From a virus: DNA of 47,274 bases. Below the pieces are notes generated by a model, which ran no database searches, was not told the origin of the DNA, and saw only the letters and a list, made by a program, of their open reading frames with translations. Each line of letters opens with the position of its first letter. Within the stretch, counting starts at the first letter, position 1. The stretch is taken from positions 1 through 47,274 of the IMG/VR virus record IMGVR_UViG_3300031975_001527, one strand, 5' to 3'. Below, piece by piece: positions 6,007 to 15,583 of the stretch. Made by a program: the position numbers and the translations under genes.

Positions 6007-7473
6007 ATGACAGACACAATTAATTTTATGGGCCTGGATGGGTTTGCCTGGTTTGTTGGTGTAGTAGAGGATAGAAATGATCCCGAGCAACTTGGTCGTG
6101 TTCGGGTTCGTTGTCTTGGGTGGCATACTGAAGATTTGAGTGCATTACCTACAGCAGAGTTGCCGTGGGCCCATGTCATGCATCCTGTAACTGACCCATC
6201 TATGCACGGTATGGGAACAACGCCCTCATTTCTTTTAGAGGGTGGATGGGTAGTTGGATTCTTTCGAGATACAGAGTATCAACAACCAGTTATTATTGGA
6301 ACGCTACCTGGCGTGCCTCTCAACCCTGCTGATCATAAAAGAGGATTTAATGACCCTCGACATATGGACTCGACTCAAATAAACTTTGCTGGTAAAAAAC
6401 AATACGCAAAGGAAGATAAGGGCGGGAAAGTATATAATCCCGGCGAGGATGGCGGAACCATTGAGGATTACAATCCAGCATACTCTCAACAATCATATGG
6501 CCCATATCCACTAGGCGGCGATGATGGTAAGGGCGGTAAGTTTAGTAGGTCATCTGGACATACCATTAAAGAATCAGACACAAACAGACTCGCCAGGAAC
6601 GGTGGTCATGCTGTATTGAGTTCTAAAGATATAGATTATGATCCCGAAACTGCTCCTCAAGGTAGGACCAAAGATGTTTTTGTTGCTTTATATGAGCCAG
6701 ATGCTGAAAATGGTAATGATATTATTGGCAATAAGGTAGGTAACAAACAACATACTGTGGATGCATCAAGAACAGTTGACTCTATCAATACAGATGTAAA
6801 TGAGAATAAATGGGTAGAGCCAAGTACCACATCCCCATCCTCAAATGGTAATCCCAGATATGACACAAAATATCCGTACAATCATGTATTTGAAACAGAG
6901 AGCGGTCATATCAAAGAGTATGACGATACTCCAAACGCAGAGCGTATCCATGAGTATCACAAGTCAGGAACATTTTACGAGATAGACACAGATGGCAACA
7001 AACAAACCCGTATAGTAGGAAACAATTATGAGGTAATTGCGGGAACTAATTTCGTCAACGTCAAGGGAGATGTAAATCTAACCATCGACTCAAATTGTAA
7101 AACGTATATTAAAGGTGATTGGGATATACAAGTTGACGGCAACAAAACTGAGCTCATAAAAGGTAGTCACTCGAAAACTGTCAATCAAAATCATACTGAA
7201 GTGGTATCTGGCACACAAACATCAACCATTGCTGGAGCGGTAACAGAGTCTTACAGTTCATCACTCAACACAACCATTGTTGGCACAACTGGAATATTAC
7301 ATCAAGACGTTGCCACATATCACTATGTTGATGATTTCAAAGAAAAGATCGACAAAGATCATTATATTGACAAAGAGGGCGGAAAGGTTGATCATACTCA
7401 TCCGGTTAGCCCACCAAGAACATCTGGTGAGGAACCAGTAGAGGGTCTATTAGAAATAGATGATGTGTTATGA
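6007..7473 (+). CDS. 5: baseplate central hub gp5-like (VgrG-type spike), no lysozyme domain
   Basis: Central baseplate hub and membrane-puncturing spike protein, 488 aa. The N-terminal OB-fold domain is visible (FVGVVEDRNDPEQLGRVRVR, then GGWVVGFFRD and QQPVIIGTLPG in about the first 105 residues), matching phage gp5 and VgrG proteins. The C-terminal part holds short repetitive strands with spaced Gly/Asn/Lys (residues about 330-420: GDVNLTID, GDWDIQVDGN), typical of the triple beta-helix needle. The T4 protein has a lysozyme domain between these parts; here the middle is Gly/Asp-rich and lacks it. Its stop overlaps the Usg-like gene (ATGA). Confidence 0.9.
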   Translation: MTDTINFMGLDGFAWFVGVVEDRNDPEQLGRVRVRCLGWHTEDLSALPTAELPWAHVMHPVTDPSMHGMGTTPSFLLEGGWVVGFFRDTEYQQPVIIGTLPGVPLNPADHKRGFNDPRHMDSTQINFAGKKQYAKEDKGGKVYNPGEDGGTIEDYNPAYSQQSYGPYPLGGDDGKGGKFSRSSGHTIKESDTNRLARNGGHAVLSSKDIDYDPETAPQGRTKDVFVALYEPDAENGNDIIGNKVGNKQHTVDASRTVDSINTDVNENKWVEPSTTSPSSNGNPRYDTKYPYNHVFETESGHIKEYDDTPNAERIHEYHKSGTFYEIDTDGNKQTRIVGNNYEVIAGTNFVNVKGDVNLTIDSNCKTYIKGDWDIQVDGNKTELIKGSHSKTVNQNHTEVVSGTQTSTIAGAVTESYSSSLNTTIVGTTGILHQDVATYHYVDDFKEKIDKDHYIDKEGGKVDHTHPVSPPRTSGEEPVEGLLEIDDVL

Positions 7474-7709
7474 TAATAAGAAAAAAAAGTTTAGTTACGG
7501 TTGACATACTGTACTGGATGCCTGATTATGAAAACATATTGCAGCAGTTCATTTGGCAAACTAAGGATGTTGTGCCAGACATACCAAGGGTGCATAAATT
7601 CTTAAATTATTGGCATGACAATATTGATGCGGTCATATCAGAGGTAAAGGTTGCTGATACTACAGATCATAGTTATCTACCAGTGAAGGATGTGTATACT
7701 TTACGGTAA
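7470..7709 (+). CDS. Usg-like family protein (79 aa)
   Basis: The pattern ILYWMPDYENILQQFIWQ followed by VPDIPRVHKFLNYWHDNI matches what I know of the Usg family (ILYRxPDHP...LLQ.YVWQ.YDLAP.FP....FL.FW). That family has about 80 residues, is named after an ORF near tryptophan genes, and is mostly found in Alphaproteobacteria. Its biochemical role is not established. It overlaps the gp5 stop by four bases and lies just before the gp25 late promoter, so it is made with the baseplate hub. Either it was taken from a host or it is a phage structural accessory of the same fold. Confidence 0.65.
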   Translation: MIIRKKSLVTVDILYWMPDYENILQQFIWQTKDVVPDIPRVHKFLNYWHDNIDAVISEVKVADTTDHSYLPVKDVYTLR

Positions 7710-7713
7710 ACCT

Positions 7714-7721
7714 TATAAATA
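7714..7721 (+). promoter_or_regulatory. late promoter (TATAAATA) of gp25-gp6-gp7
   Basis: Exact TATAAATA, 24 bases before the gp25 ATG, with TTGGAG in between as ribosome site. It begins 5 bases after the end of the Usg-like gene. Confidence 0.8.
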
Positions 7722-7745
7722 AACAAAACCCCTTTTGGAGTGGTG

Positions 7746-8213
7746 ATGGCTACCATAACTAAAACACAAAGTTTCAAAGATTTAACTGGATTGAGAGATG
7801 CAGAAGGAACTAACGATTCAAATCTCAACGGTAGACAGTATAGAGATTTAGATTTGTTTTTTACAAAACGATCAAGAGATAAAGATGTTAATGTTCTTTC
7901 AAATGTGACTGCGATTAAACGATCTGTTAGAAACCTTGTGTTGACTAATTTTTATGAAAAACCTTTTCACCCAGAGATAGGCTCTGGTGTGAGAGAGTTG
8001 CTGTTTGAAAATGCAAACCCGTTAACATCTATAGCAATAAGTCAATCAATAACCGATGTTATAAACAATTATGAACCACGAGCAAGACTTAATAGTGTTA
8101 CAGTTTTTGACAACATTGATGCGAATGAGTATGAAGTTACCATAAATTTCACTGTTGTAAATGGACCTCCAGAAAATGTTGAATTATCACTGACAATGGA
8201 GTTACTACGATAA
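7746..8213 (+). CDS. 25: baseplate wedge subunit gp25
   Basis: Baseplate wedge protein of the gp25/lysozyme-like family, 155 aa (T4 gp25 is 132). The family pattern is clear: VTAIKRSVRNLVLTNFYEKPFHPEIGSG, then LLFEN and the C-terminal strand pair ending in VELSLTMELL. It helps link the wedge to the sheath/tube interface. ATG 7746 is preferred to GTG 7740 or 7743 because TGGAG at 7736-7740 is correctly spaced. The stop overlaps the gp6 start (TAATG at 8211). Confidence 0.9.
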   Translation: MATITKTQSFKDLTGLRDAEGTNDSNLNGRQYRDLDLFFTKRSRDKDVNVLSNVTAIKRSVRNLVLTNFYEKPFHPEIGSGVRELLFENANPLTSIAISQSITDVINNYEPRARLNSVTVFDNIDANEYEVTINFTVVNGPPENVELSLTMELLR

Positions 8214-10126
8214 TGGCAAACAATCAAAAATTAGAGATCACAGGCCTTGATTTTGACACGATTAAAGACAATCTCAAGACTTACATGAAAAATCAACAAC
8301 AATTTCTTGATTATGATTTTGAGGGATCAGGCATCAATGCTCTTCTTGATGTATTAGCCTATAATACACATTATCTAGGGTTCCATGCGAATATGTTGGC
8401 AAATGAGATGTTCATTGATACGGCGCAGTTGCGATCAAGTGTCGTCTCTCATGCAAAAACACTGGGATACGTTCCTCGTTCTGTGAGAGCTCCAAAGGCG
8501 AACGTTAATGTCACGTTAAATGATCGTGCCCTTGCAACTGCAACGATGAATGCTGGACAAGTTTTTACCACTACCATAGACAATGTTGAATATCAGTTTG
8601 TTACAGTTGCAGATTTTAGCGCAACTCAAACTGGAACGAACCTAGTATTCTCTGACATTCCAATTTACGAGGGCACATATGTAACGACTCGATACACAGT
8701 GGACACATCTGATGTTAATCAAAGATTTTTGATAACTTCAAATCAAGCGGACACAACAACCTTATCTGTTCAAGTTCAAAACTCAAGTTCAGATTCAACT
8801 ACGGAAACCTACAATTTAGCAACTGATATCACCCAACTTACTGGTAGTAGTGTTGTTTATTTTTTGCAAGAGGTAGAGGATGGTTTGTTTGAGGTTTATT
8901 TTGGAGACGGTGTGGTTAGTAAAGCGGTAAGTGACGGGAACATAGTTATTCTCAAATATGTCGTCACAAATATCGCAGAGGCAAATGGCGCATTTTCATT
9001 TACTAACTCTGGTGCGATAGACACGGTAACTGACGTTACAACAACAACTATGGCAGCTGCATCGGGCGGTGCTGCAGCAGAAAGCACACAGTCTATCAAA
9101 TTGTCTGCTCCTCTTGATTACGCATCACAAGGTAGGTGTGTCACCACGAATGATTATAAAGTGTATGTTCAAAAGTTTTATCCTCAAGCAACTGCCGTTC
9201 AAATTTTTGGTGGAGAAAATGGATCGTTCGATTCAAGTCTTGGGGTTGTGTCAACACCAGACTATGGTAAGGTTTTTATTTCAGTCAGAAATAATTTAGG
9301 CACTAATTTAACAACAGATGAGAAGGCAACTTTAGTATCAGATTTGAGTCCATACACAGTGGCCTCTATAACACCAGTTGTCGTTGACCCAGATTTTATT
9401 TATTTATTTTTAACAGTTTCTTTCAAATTTAATTCTCTTGCAACGACAAAGACAAAAGATACTTTGGTGACAGAGGTTACGAAAGCATTAACCACATATA
9501 ATACAAATGAGTTAACAAAATTTGATGTTATTTTTAGACACTCACAATTATTAAGACAAATTGGTGATGTTGATGGCTCGATTACGAGCATAACTGTCTC
9601 ACCTCTTGTGGTTAAGTATTTTACTCCAACAATATCTACAACTGAAGCAAAATCTTACAACCTGTATTTTAACAATGAGTTGTTCAATCCTCACAGCGGT
9701 CACAATGCGGGTGCTGGTGGAATATTGTCTTCAACAGGGTTTAAGGTTAGTGGTGAAACTAATGAACAATTTTTTGATGACGATGGTGAAGGGAATGTAA
9801 GATTATATTATTTGACAGGTGGGACTCGAAACTACACAAATTCTACGGCTGGTACAATAAACTATAAAACAGGTGAGGTGAATATTAGTTCTCTAATCAT
9901 TACTGCAATATCCGATATCAATAGTGTGGCGCAAACTCAAATTCGTATCACTGTAGTGCCAAACTCAAATGATATTGTTGCATTGAGAAACCAAGTTTTA
10001 GAACTCGATGTTACAAATTCAACAGTAACAGGAGCTGTTGATAATGTCGCAGTTGGAGATGAAGGAGGTGCGGCAACGTATAGTGCTTCCGGCGCAACCG
10101 TAAGTACATCAGGGACGAGTTATTAA
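8213..10126 (+). CDS. 6: baseplate wedge subunit gp6
   Basis: Baseplate wedge backbone protein gp6, 637 aa against about 660 in T4. The N-terminal region is highly characteristic: FLDYDFEGSGINALLDVLAYN, then HANMLANEMFIDTAQLRSS and LGYVPRSVRAPKA (residues about 31-100). The middle has the baseplate J-like fold (DYASQGRCVTTNDYK...FYPQATAVQIFGGE). gp6 dimers form the inner ring that holds the wedges together. The start overlaps the gp25 stop, and the gp7 ATG follows its stop after two bases. Confidence 0.93.
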   Translation: MANNQKLEITGLDFDTIKDNLKTYMKNQQQFLDYDFEGSGINALLDVLAYNTHYLGFHANMLANEMFIDTAQLRSSVVSHAKTLGYVPRSVRAPKANVNVTLNDRALATATMNAGQVFTTTIDNVEYQFVTVADFSATQTGTNLVFSDIPIYEGTYVTTRYTVDTSDVNQRFLITSNQADTTTLSVQVQNSSSDSTTETYNLATDITQLTGSSVVYFLQEVEDGLFEVYFGDGVVSKAVSDGNIVILKYVVTNIAEANGAFSFTNSGAIDTVTDVTTTTMAAASGGAAAESTQSIKLSAPLDYASQGRCVTTNDYKVYVQKFYPQATAVQIFGGENGSFDSSLGVVSTPDYGKVFISVRNNLGTNLTTDEKATLVSDLSPYTVASITPVVVDPDFIYLFLTVSFKFNSLATTKTKDTLVTEVTKALTTYNTNELTKFDVIFRHSQLLRQIGDVDGSITSITVSPLVVKYFTPTISTTEAKSYNLYFNNELFNPHSGHNAGAGGILSSTGFKVSGETNEQFFDDDGEGNVRLYYLTGGTRNYTNSTAGTINYKTGEVNISSLIITAISDINSVAQTQIRITVVPNSNDIVALRNQVLELDVTNSTVTGAVDNVAVGDEGGAATYSASGATVSTSGTSY

Positions 10127-10128
10127 CA

Positions 10129-13100
10129 ATGGCACCTTTTGATTCTGGATTACCAACAAAAATATCTCCATTAATAGATGGTCAAGTGCCTGATTTTATT
10201 CAGGCAGATCATCCTGTTTTTGTAGAGTTTCTTAAACAATATTATAAGTTCTTAGAATCTGCTGAGATTACTATCGACGGCACAGTTGATGATTTGTTAT
10301 TGGAGACATTTACAACAAGTTATGTGTCCTTGGATGGTACAAATGAGTCAGGATTGGACGGTGGAGATAGAGTTGTTTTAGAGACAGGTTCTGGCACCAC
10401 AGGAAAATTTGAAATTGGTGAAACCATCACTGGATCGACAAGTAAAGCAACCGCAACAGTTCTTGTTGACGCAGAGGGTAAAGCAGCTTCATGGACTGCT
10501 AGACTTTTCATTTCTGCGAACCAAAAGTTTATTGAAGGTGAAACAATAACTGGCGGAACATCTGGTGCGACCTCAACTATATTAACATATAGGGCAAACC
10601 CTGTACAGAATATTCAACAACTTTTAGAATATCAAAATACAGATAATACAGTTGATCATTTTTTAACAGCGTTTAGAGATTCGTTTTTGGACTCCATCCC
10701 TCTTGCTCTTGCAGATGGAGTATCAAAAAGAAAATTAATCAAATCAATTCGTGACTTGTACGCAGCAAAAGGAACTTCAGAGGGTCACAAGTTATTCTTT
10801 AGAATTTTATTGGGTCAGGAAGCAGAGATAGACTATCCATCGAAGTACATGATGAGAATAAGTGATGGTAACTGGTCCACTCCGACGATAATTAGATGCA
10901 CATCTGATTCCACTGGTGCCATACCGTCAGAGATGGCAGGCCAAACTGTAACTGGAGCATCATCTGGAACTAAAGCTCAAATTATAGGTGTGACCACCTT
11001 CAATCAAGGTACAGATTCCGTTGTTGAATTTTCGTTACGAGAGGATAGTATTGAGGGTTCTGGTTTTTCTATTTCAGAAACATTTACCGGACAAACAACA
11101 TCAACCGATATAATTCAACAGTTCACAGTGCAAGGTATTGTAACAGATGTAACCGTAAACGACGGCGGTATTCTTTACAGTGTCGGAGATGCAATAACCT
11201 TTGACACTCAAAAGGGTAATGGTCGGGCTGAGGCAAAAGTTAGTGAAATCAGTAGTGGTTCAATATCGGGAGTGCATATTGAGGAACGTGGTGAGAATTA
11301 TGCTATTGGAGACTCTTTAAAATTCACACCAGCATCAACTGATGTTTCTGTAGATGATGCGAGAGCATTTGTTTCTGTCGTTGGTGGTCGGTTATCATTA
11401 GAGGATTCAACAGCAATCACCCCAACTTTTTTCAATGTAGAAAATGAAACAAACTCACAGTTTGTCAATACAAAAATATTACTAAATGGAACGTCCATAG
11501 CTGACGCTGCTGTTGAACCGTATGCTGTTCAAGGGACTGATAGAAGATATAGTGATAGCAGACTTTATTACTATCCACTGTATGTCACTAAGGCAAGAGC
11601 AGAGGCAGCAAACACCTCAACTGGACTTGCTCACGCACACGTTTTTGAACAATATCCTGACATAGTTTTTTATATGCCCAGTGATGATCAGAATCATGCG
11701 AAGTCAACCTTCGACTCATCAAAGTATGATTTATTTGTGACAAGACAAAAAACAGTTGATGATGGGGATGAAATAGTTTTAGAGGATGATTTTAAACTTC
11801 TTCAAGAGGAAGAGTTATTATCTCTAGATTCTTATGGCACAGATACAGATGGTATCATTTTGGAGTCAGGGACTTTCACGGTTGCTGAATCAACAGAGAT
11901 TAATAGACTGTTTTTTGTTGATGGCGGCGGTGGTTACAAAAAATTACCAACGGTCACGGTGACTTCCTCCGCTGGTTCCGGTGCAGAAATGGTTGCAAAT
12001 ACAACCACCATTGGTGCTATCAAAGAGATTGAAGTTGTTGATAACGGATTCAAATATAACGCAGATGTTCCAGAGGCATCTGTTAACACAAACTTGATAT
12101 TGAAAGATGTTGATGCTACATTTAACTTTGGTAGTCGATTGACATCTCATACAGGAAATGTTGTTTCATACGACAATTCAGTTCATAAGTTAGTTACTAG
12201 TTCAACACCTACCAATAGATTGACAATGGAACAATCTGGTACTTTCAATGAAGCTATTAGATTAGAAAATACTGCGTTTGCAGGAATCGGTGAAGAACAG
12301 CATGGACCAGTTAATCAGAACTATAGTGTGCAAGATGAATCAGATGATGGTGTATTAATTGATAATCATAGTGAAAAAGATACAAGGATTACCTTAGAGA
12401 ATGAGCCAGGTTCTATAGTAATTGATGCTTTTGAAATTGGAAATTATGAACAAATTAGTTTAGAGCAAGACTTAGATTCTCCCGTAGATGTAGGAATTGA
12501 ACTTGAGGACAGTTTAGTTGTAAAGGCAGATGTATCTGGTAAGATTTTATTGAATTCTCATAGAAGAATAAAATTTGCACGGACTGAACAACTAAATGAA
12601 AGAGTGGATTTAGAGGATGCCACTGTAGGTAACAATGTTTTTGGCGAACAACAATCAGGTGGGCTTCTGTATAACTCTAGCATGGATGATGTTGGTGACC
12701 GTTTCGACCTTGAGGCTGATACTCCCGGCAGAGAGGGGAGAGGGTTTATTCAGTTTGAAACTGCCACTGAAAGTAGTTCGGGGTTAGGAAGAGAACCTAG
12801 ACCAATTTTTGATGGAACTGGTTTTAGTGAAGGCGATAGAGTAACATATGAAATTGATACTAGTATAGAATTTGGGAATAATACAGATTCCATCCTTTTG
12901 GAAACTTCTGAAAATCCGTTATTTAACTCGGGCAGTTTTCTCATACAAGAGGACACAGGTAACTCTATAGTATTAAATACTAGTGGCGGTATTGATAATG
13001 AACTAGATGTTGGAGATAAACTTTTACAACCTGTTTTAGATCGTTCCGAAGCCTCTAATCCTGGCCAATCAATAAAACATGTTAATACTCCAAACTCCAG

Positions 13101-15549
13101 ATTAATCGGTGAGGGATTAGATACTTTTGTAACAGAAATTTCCGATCTTGATAATTTAGGACCTGCTGAATCTGGTAAAAACTTTATCGTTTACGATGAA
13201 GTCATCTTTTCTGGTGATGAAGATGGATATGGTTATATAAGTTTAGATGGAACTAATAACCTTAGCGCAGATGCGGGAGACAGAGTATTAAGCGAGCAAG
13301 CTGGATTTAATATTCTTCTAGATGGAAATCCATCCGATCCAAGTTTTGAATCTGGTGACATACTTCTTACTGAAGATGACACAGGTGGTGAACAGATAAT
13401 TTTAAATGCCACTGATAATCGTGCTAGAGATGATGGTGATGAAATTGTTATGGAAGATGCCTTTAATGTTGTAGGTGATTCCATATCAGATGCGGCCGGT
13501 GGTATTGCAACAGTTCTTAATCAGGGTACAGCATCAGTAACGGCAAATATTGGAACGACAGCACCCAGACTTGGTAATTATATAAACACCGATAGTCTTG
13601 TCAGCGAGGACATCATAAGAATTCAAGATTCATATTTTTATCAAGCATTCTCTTATGAAGTTAAAGTTGGTTCTATTCTATCTGATTATATCAATGAGTT
13701 GAAAGCATCAGTTCATCCTGCTGGATTTATTCCTTTTGGTAAATTATCACTGTCATCACAGATATCTGTAAAGATAGGCACAACCGGAGAAAGCACTATT
13801 GACTTTACCGGAGACACAGATACGTTTAGTCCAGAATTTGCATCTCTCTTTGGTCTTGTATTTGGTGAGACTTTGCGTATGCATCAGGGCGAGGTAAGAG
13901 AAGGTGTTCTTTCTCCAGATGGTAGTAGCAGTTTATTTAACTTATTAGTACAAGAGAACGGAACTGCCATAGGTGACAAGCTTTTAGAAGAGACTGACGG
14001 CGATGCATTGTTGTTTGAAAGTGGTTTTGAGATTGCGGTGGAGAACTCACCACAACACAGTGACGGTGCTATCCTTTTGGATGCTGGTGTTGGTGGTTCG
14101 TTATTATTAGAAACAGCTTTAGGAGAAAATCTAAATCAAGATAGGTCTGTTTCTCATATCACCAAATTGTCAGTTAGGCCAGAGATCACTGCACCTAAAA
14201 CTGCATATGGTGCCCCGATTGCTTCTGGTGTACCAGCTGGTTCTTTATTCATAGCTCCCGGCGGCATACAACTGGAGGATGGATTGTCCGATGGACTTCC
14301 GGCCATCGAAAAAGATAATTTGGTGTTAGATGGTGTTGATAACAATAGCACTGGTGGTGGTGATAAAATACTTTTTGAAGAAGACTTCAATACGGTATCT
14401 GGTGTAAAAATCTCTGACTTGGATGGTTTGTCTATAAGTGACTTAGTTGAATTAGACACTGTAGGATTTGTTGAAAATGCTGGTTTAGACTCTGATGGTG
14501 ATAACATAGCACTTGATGGCACAGATAGCTCTGCATCTAACGCAGATGACAGCCTCTTATTGGACGGCGGTATCGGCGGCGCTGGTGCTGGTTCCAAGTT
14601 ACTTCTTGATGGTGCTGGGTTTAGAAATTTCAGTGATCCACCAGAGGGTGGAATAATATTTGAACAGAGCTCTGCATCTGAAGAATTAGTATTAGAGGAT
14701 TTCTTGCAACTTCTCATGGAAGATGGTGCTAACATAGATTTAGAGACGGGAACAGATACGGGTCTTTTAATTGGTGAAGCGATTGGTGTTGGAGACAATA
14801 GTGTTAATATAGTCATTGAACATGGTTTGATTGCTGGTGAGAAACTTATCACAGAAGGAAGTAAAATTGAACTTGAGGATGACACATTTGGTGGAACTAT
14901 TCCACCAGAGAACTTTGGTAATAAAGGTATAACACAGTTTACAAGACAAGCAGTTATAACCACTAGAGACAAAACTAATAGACTCGCACTACAAGATGAA
15001 TTTGAAATTAATTTAGGGATTGCATTAGAGGACAGTAGCGGAAGTATCAGATTAGATGGAACATCAGCTGTTCTTGACATTGAGGGGCAGATATTACTGG
15101 ATGGCACAGACTCTGCTAAAAGTGATGAGGGGTCTCTGTTATTATTAGACAGGACAGATGGTGGTGGATCAGATGCGGGAGATAATGTTCTTCTTGACAG
15201 CACAGGTGGACGTGATCTTGGTGACAAGTTGATTATGTTTGATACAGTTCGTAATTTTGTTGTTGGTAATGAGGGTGGTTTCTTTTTATTGGATGGGACA
15301 GATGGAACTGGCTCTAACGCTGGTGATGAGTTATTGTTAGAAACAAGTGATGATTTTGGGATAGGTGGAACACTTGAATTTATTAATCAAAATACGATTA
15401 ATTTGGCGAATGGTTTAGATGCAGAAAGTGGTGGTTTAGTATTGCCAGGGTCAGAAGCAGATACTGGTGAGGGTGAAGTTTTGGTAACAACCTTTGATAG
15501 CGCTATTGGTACGTTTGATTCAACACAAACAACCTTCGATGCTGCATAA
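10129..15549 (+). CDS. 7: giant baseplate wedge protein gp7-like with DGTD repeats
   Basis: Predicted gp7-type wedge protein of 1806 aa (T4 gp7 is 1032). The N-terminus, PTKISPLIDGQVPDFIQADH followed by FVEFLKQYYKFLE, and the helical block containing RKLIKSIRDLYAAKGTSEGHKLFF match the marine T4-like gp7 family, as does the position after gp6. Much of the rest is made of short acidic units of type LDGTDxxxSxAGDxILLE, densest in residues about 1040-1110 and 1400-1740. Two GETITGxTSxATxT units occur near residues 96 and 136. Acidic bias and lack of Cys suggest an extended beta-rich outer part. No ribosome site is seen; the ATG is two bases after the gp6 stop, so coupling is likely. Confidence 0.82.
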   Translation: MAPFDSGLPTKISPLIDGQVPDFIQADHPVFVEFLKQYYKFLESAEITIDGTVDDLLLETFTTSYVSLDGTNESGLDGGDRVVLETGSGTTGKFEIGETITGSTSKATATVLVDAEGKAASWTARLFISANQKFIEGETITGGTSGATSTILTYRANPVQNIQQLLEYQNTDNTVDHFLTAFRDSFLDSIPLALADGVSKRKLIKSIRDLYAAKGTSEGHKLFFRILLGQEAEIDYPSKYMMRISDGNWSTPTIIRCTSDSTGAIPSEMAGQTVTGASSGTKAQIIGVTTFNQGTDSVVEFSLREDSIEGSGFSISETFTGQTTSTDIIQQFTVQGIVTDVTVNDGGILYSVGDAITFDTQKGNGRAEAKVSEISSGSISGVHIEERGENYAIGDSLKFTPASTDVSVDDARAFVSVVGGRLSLEDSTAITPTFFNVENETNSQFVNTKILLNGTSIADAAVEPYAVQGTDRRYSDSRLYYYPLYVTKARAEAANTSTGLAHAHVFEQYPDIVFYMPSDDQNHAKSTFDSSKYDLFVTRQKTVDDGDEIVLEDDFKLLQEEELLSLDSYGTDTDGIILESGTFTVAESTEINRLFFVDGGGGYKKLPTVTVTSSAGSGAEMVANTTTIGAIKEIEVVDNGFKYNADVPEASVNTNLILKDVDATFNFGSRLTSHTGNVVSYDNSVHKLVTSSTPTNRLTMEQSGTFNEAIRLENTAFAGIGEEQHGPVNQNYSVQDESDDGVLIDNHSEKDTRITLENEPGSIVIDAFEIGNYEQISLEQDLDSPVDVGIELEDSLVVKADVSGKILLNSHRRIKFARTEQLNERVDLEDATVGNNVFGEQQSGGLLYNSSMDDVGDRFDLEADTPGREGRGFIQFETATESSSGLGREPRPIFDGTGFSEGDRVTYEIDTSIEFGNNTDSILLETSENPLFNSGSFLIQEDTGNSIVLNTSGGIDNELDVGDKLLQPVLDRSEASNPGQSIKHVNTPNSRLIGEGLDTFVTEISDLDNLGPAESGKNFIVYDEVIFSGDEDGYGYISLDGTNNLSADAGDRVLSEQAGFNILLDGNPSDPSFESGDILLTEDDTGGEQIILNATDNRARDDGDEIVMEDAFNVVGDSISDAAGGIATVLNQGTASVTANIGTTAPRLGNYINTDSLVSEDIIRIQDSYFYQAFSYEVKVGSILSDYINELKASVHPAGFIPFGKLSLSSQISVKIGTTGESTIDFTGDTDTFSPEFASLFGLVFGETLRMHQGEVREGVLSPDGSSSLFNLLVQENGTAIGDKLLEETDGDALLFESGFEIAVENSPQHSDGAILLDAGVGGSLLLETALGENLNQDRSVSHITKLSVRPEITAPKTAYGAPIASGVPAGSLFIAPGGIQLEDGLSDGLPAIEKDNLVLDGVDNNSTGGGDKILFEEDFNTVSGVKISDLDGLSISDLVELDTVGFVENAGLDSDGDNIALDGTDSSASNADDSLLLDGGIGGAGAGSKLLLDGAGFRNFSDPPEGGIIFEQSSASEELVLEDFLQLLMEDGANIDLETGTDTGLLIGEAIGVGDNSVNIVIEHGLIAGEKLITEGSKIELEDDTFGGTIPPENFGNKGITQFTRQAVITTRDKTNRLALQDEFEINLGIALEDSSGSIRLDGTSAVLDIEGQILLDGTDSAKSDEGSLLLLDRTDGGGSDAGDNVLLDSTGGRDLGDKLIMFDTVRNFVVGNEGGFFLLDGTDGTGSNAGDELLLETSDDFGIGGTLEFINQNTINLANGLDAESGGLVLPGSEADTGEGEVLVTTFDSAIGTFDSTQTTFDAA
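10330..10383 (+). repeat. DGTD-type peptide repeat (gp7, first copy)
   Basis: Encodes LDGTNESGLDGGDRVVLE, the N-most copy of the repeat in gp7. Confidence 0.7.
13243..13458 (+). repeat. DGTD-type peptide repeat cluster (gp7)
   Basis: Three consecutive units: LDGTNNLSADAGDRVLSE (13243-13296), LDGNPSDPSFESGDILL (from 13318) and LNATDNRARDDGDEIVMED (from about 13402). The DNA copies differ, so the repeats are old or selected at protein level. Confidence 0.75.
14326..14568 (+). repeat. DGTD-type peptide repeat cluster (gp7)
   Basis: LDGVDNNSTGGGDKILFEE (14326-14382) and LDGTDSSASNADDSLLLDG (14512-14568), separated by the related phrase KISDLDGLSISDL. Confidence 0.75.
15097..15342 (+). repeat. 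DGTD-type peptide repeat cluster (gp7 C-terminus)
   Basis: Units LDGTDSAKSDEGSLLLLD, LDRTDGGGSDAGDNVLLD and, from 15289, LDGTDGTGSNAGDELLLE. This is the densest array in the window. Confidence 0.8.
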
Positions 15550-15553
15550 GAGT

Positions 15554-15561
15554 TATAAATA
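15554..15561 (+). promoter_or_regulatory. late promoter (TATAAATA)
   Basis: Exact TATAAATA, 22 bases before the ATG at 15584. Confidence 0.78.
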
Positions 15562-15583
15562 ACATATGAGAGGGATGTAGAAG

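Noticed and set aside
14154-15227. Long reverse-strand open frame (about 357 codons) opposite gp7
   Set aside because: It mirrors the repetitive DGTD-coding DNA, giving a Ser/Pro-rich sequence with no motif and no ribosome site. It is a by-product of codon use in the repeats.
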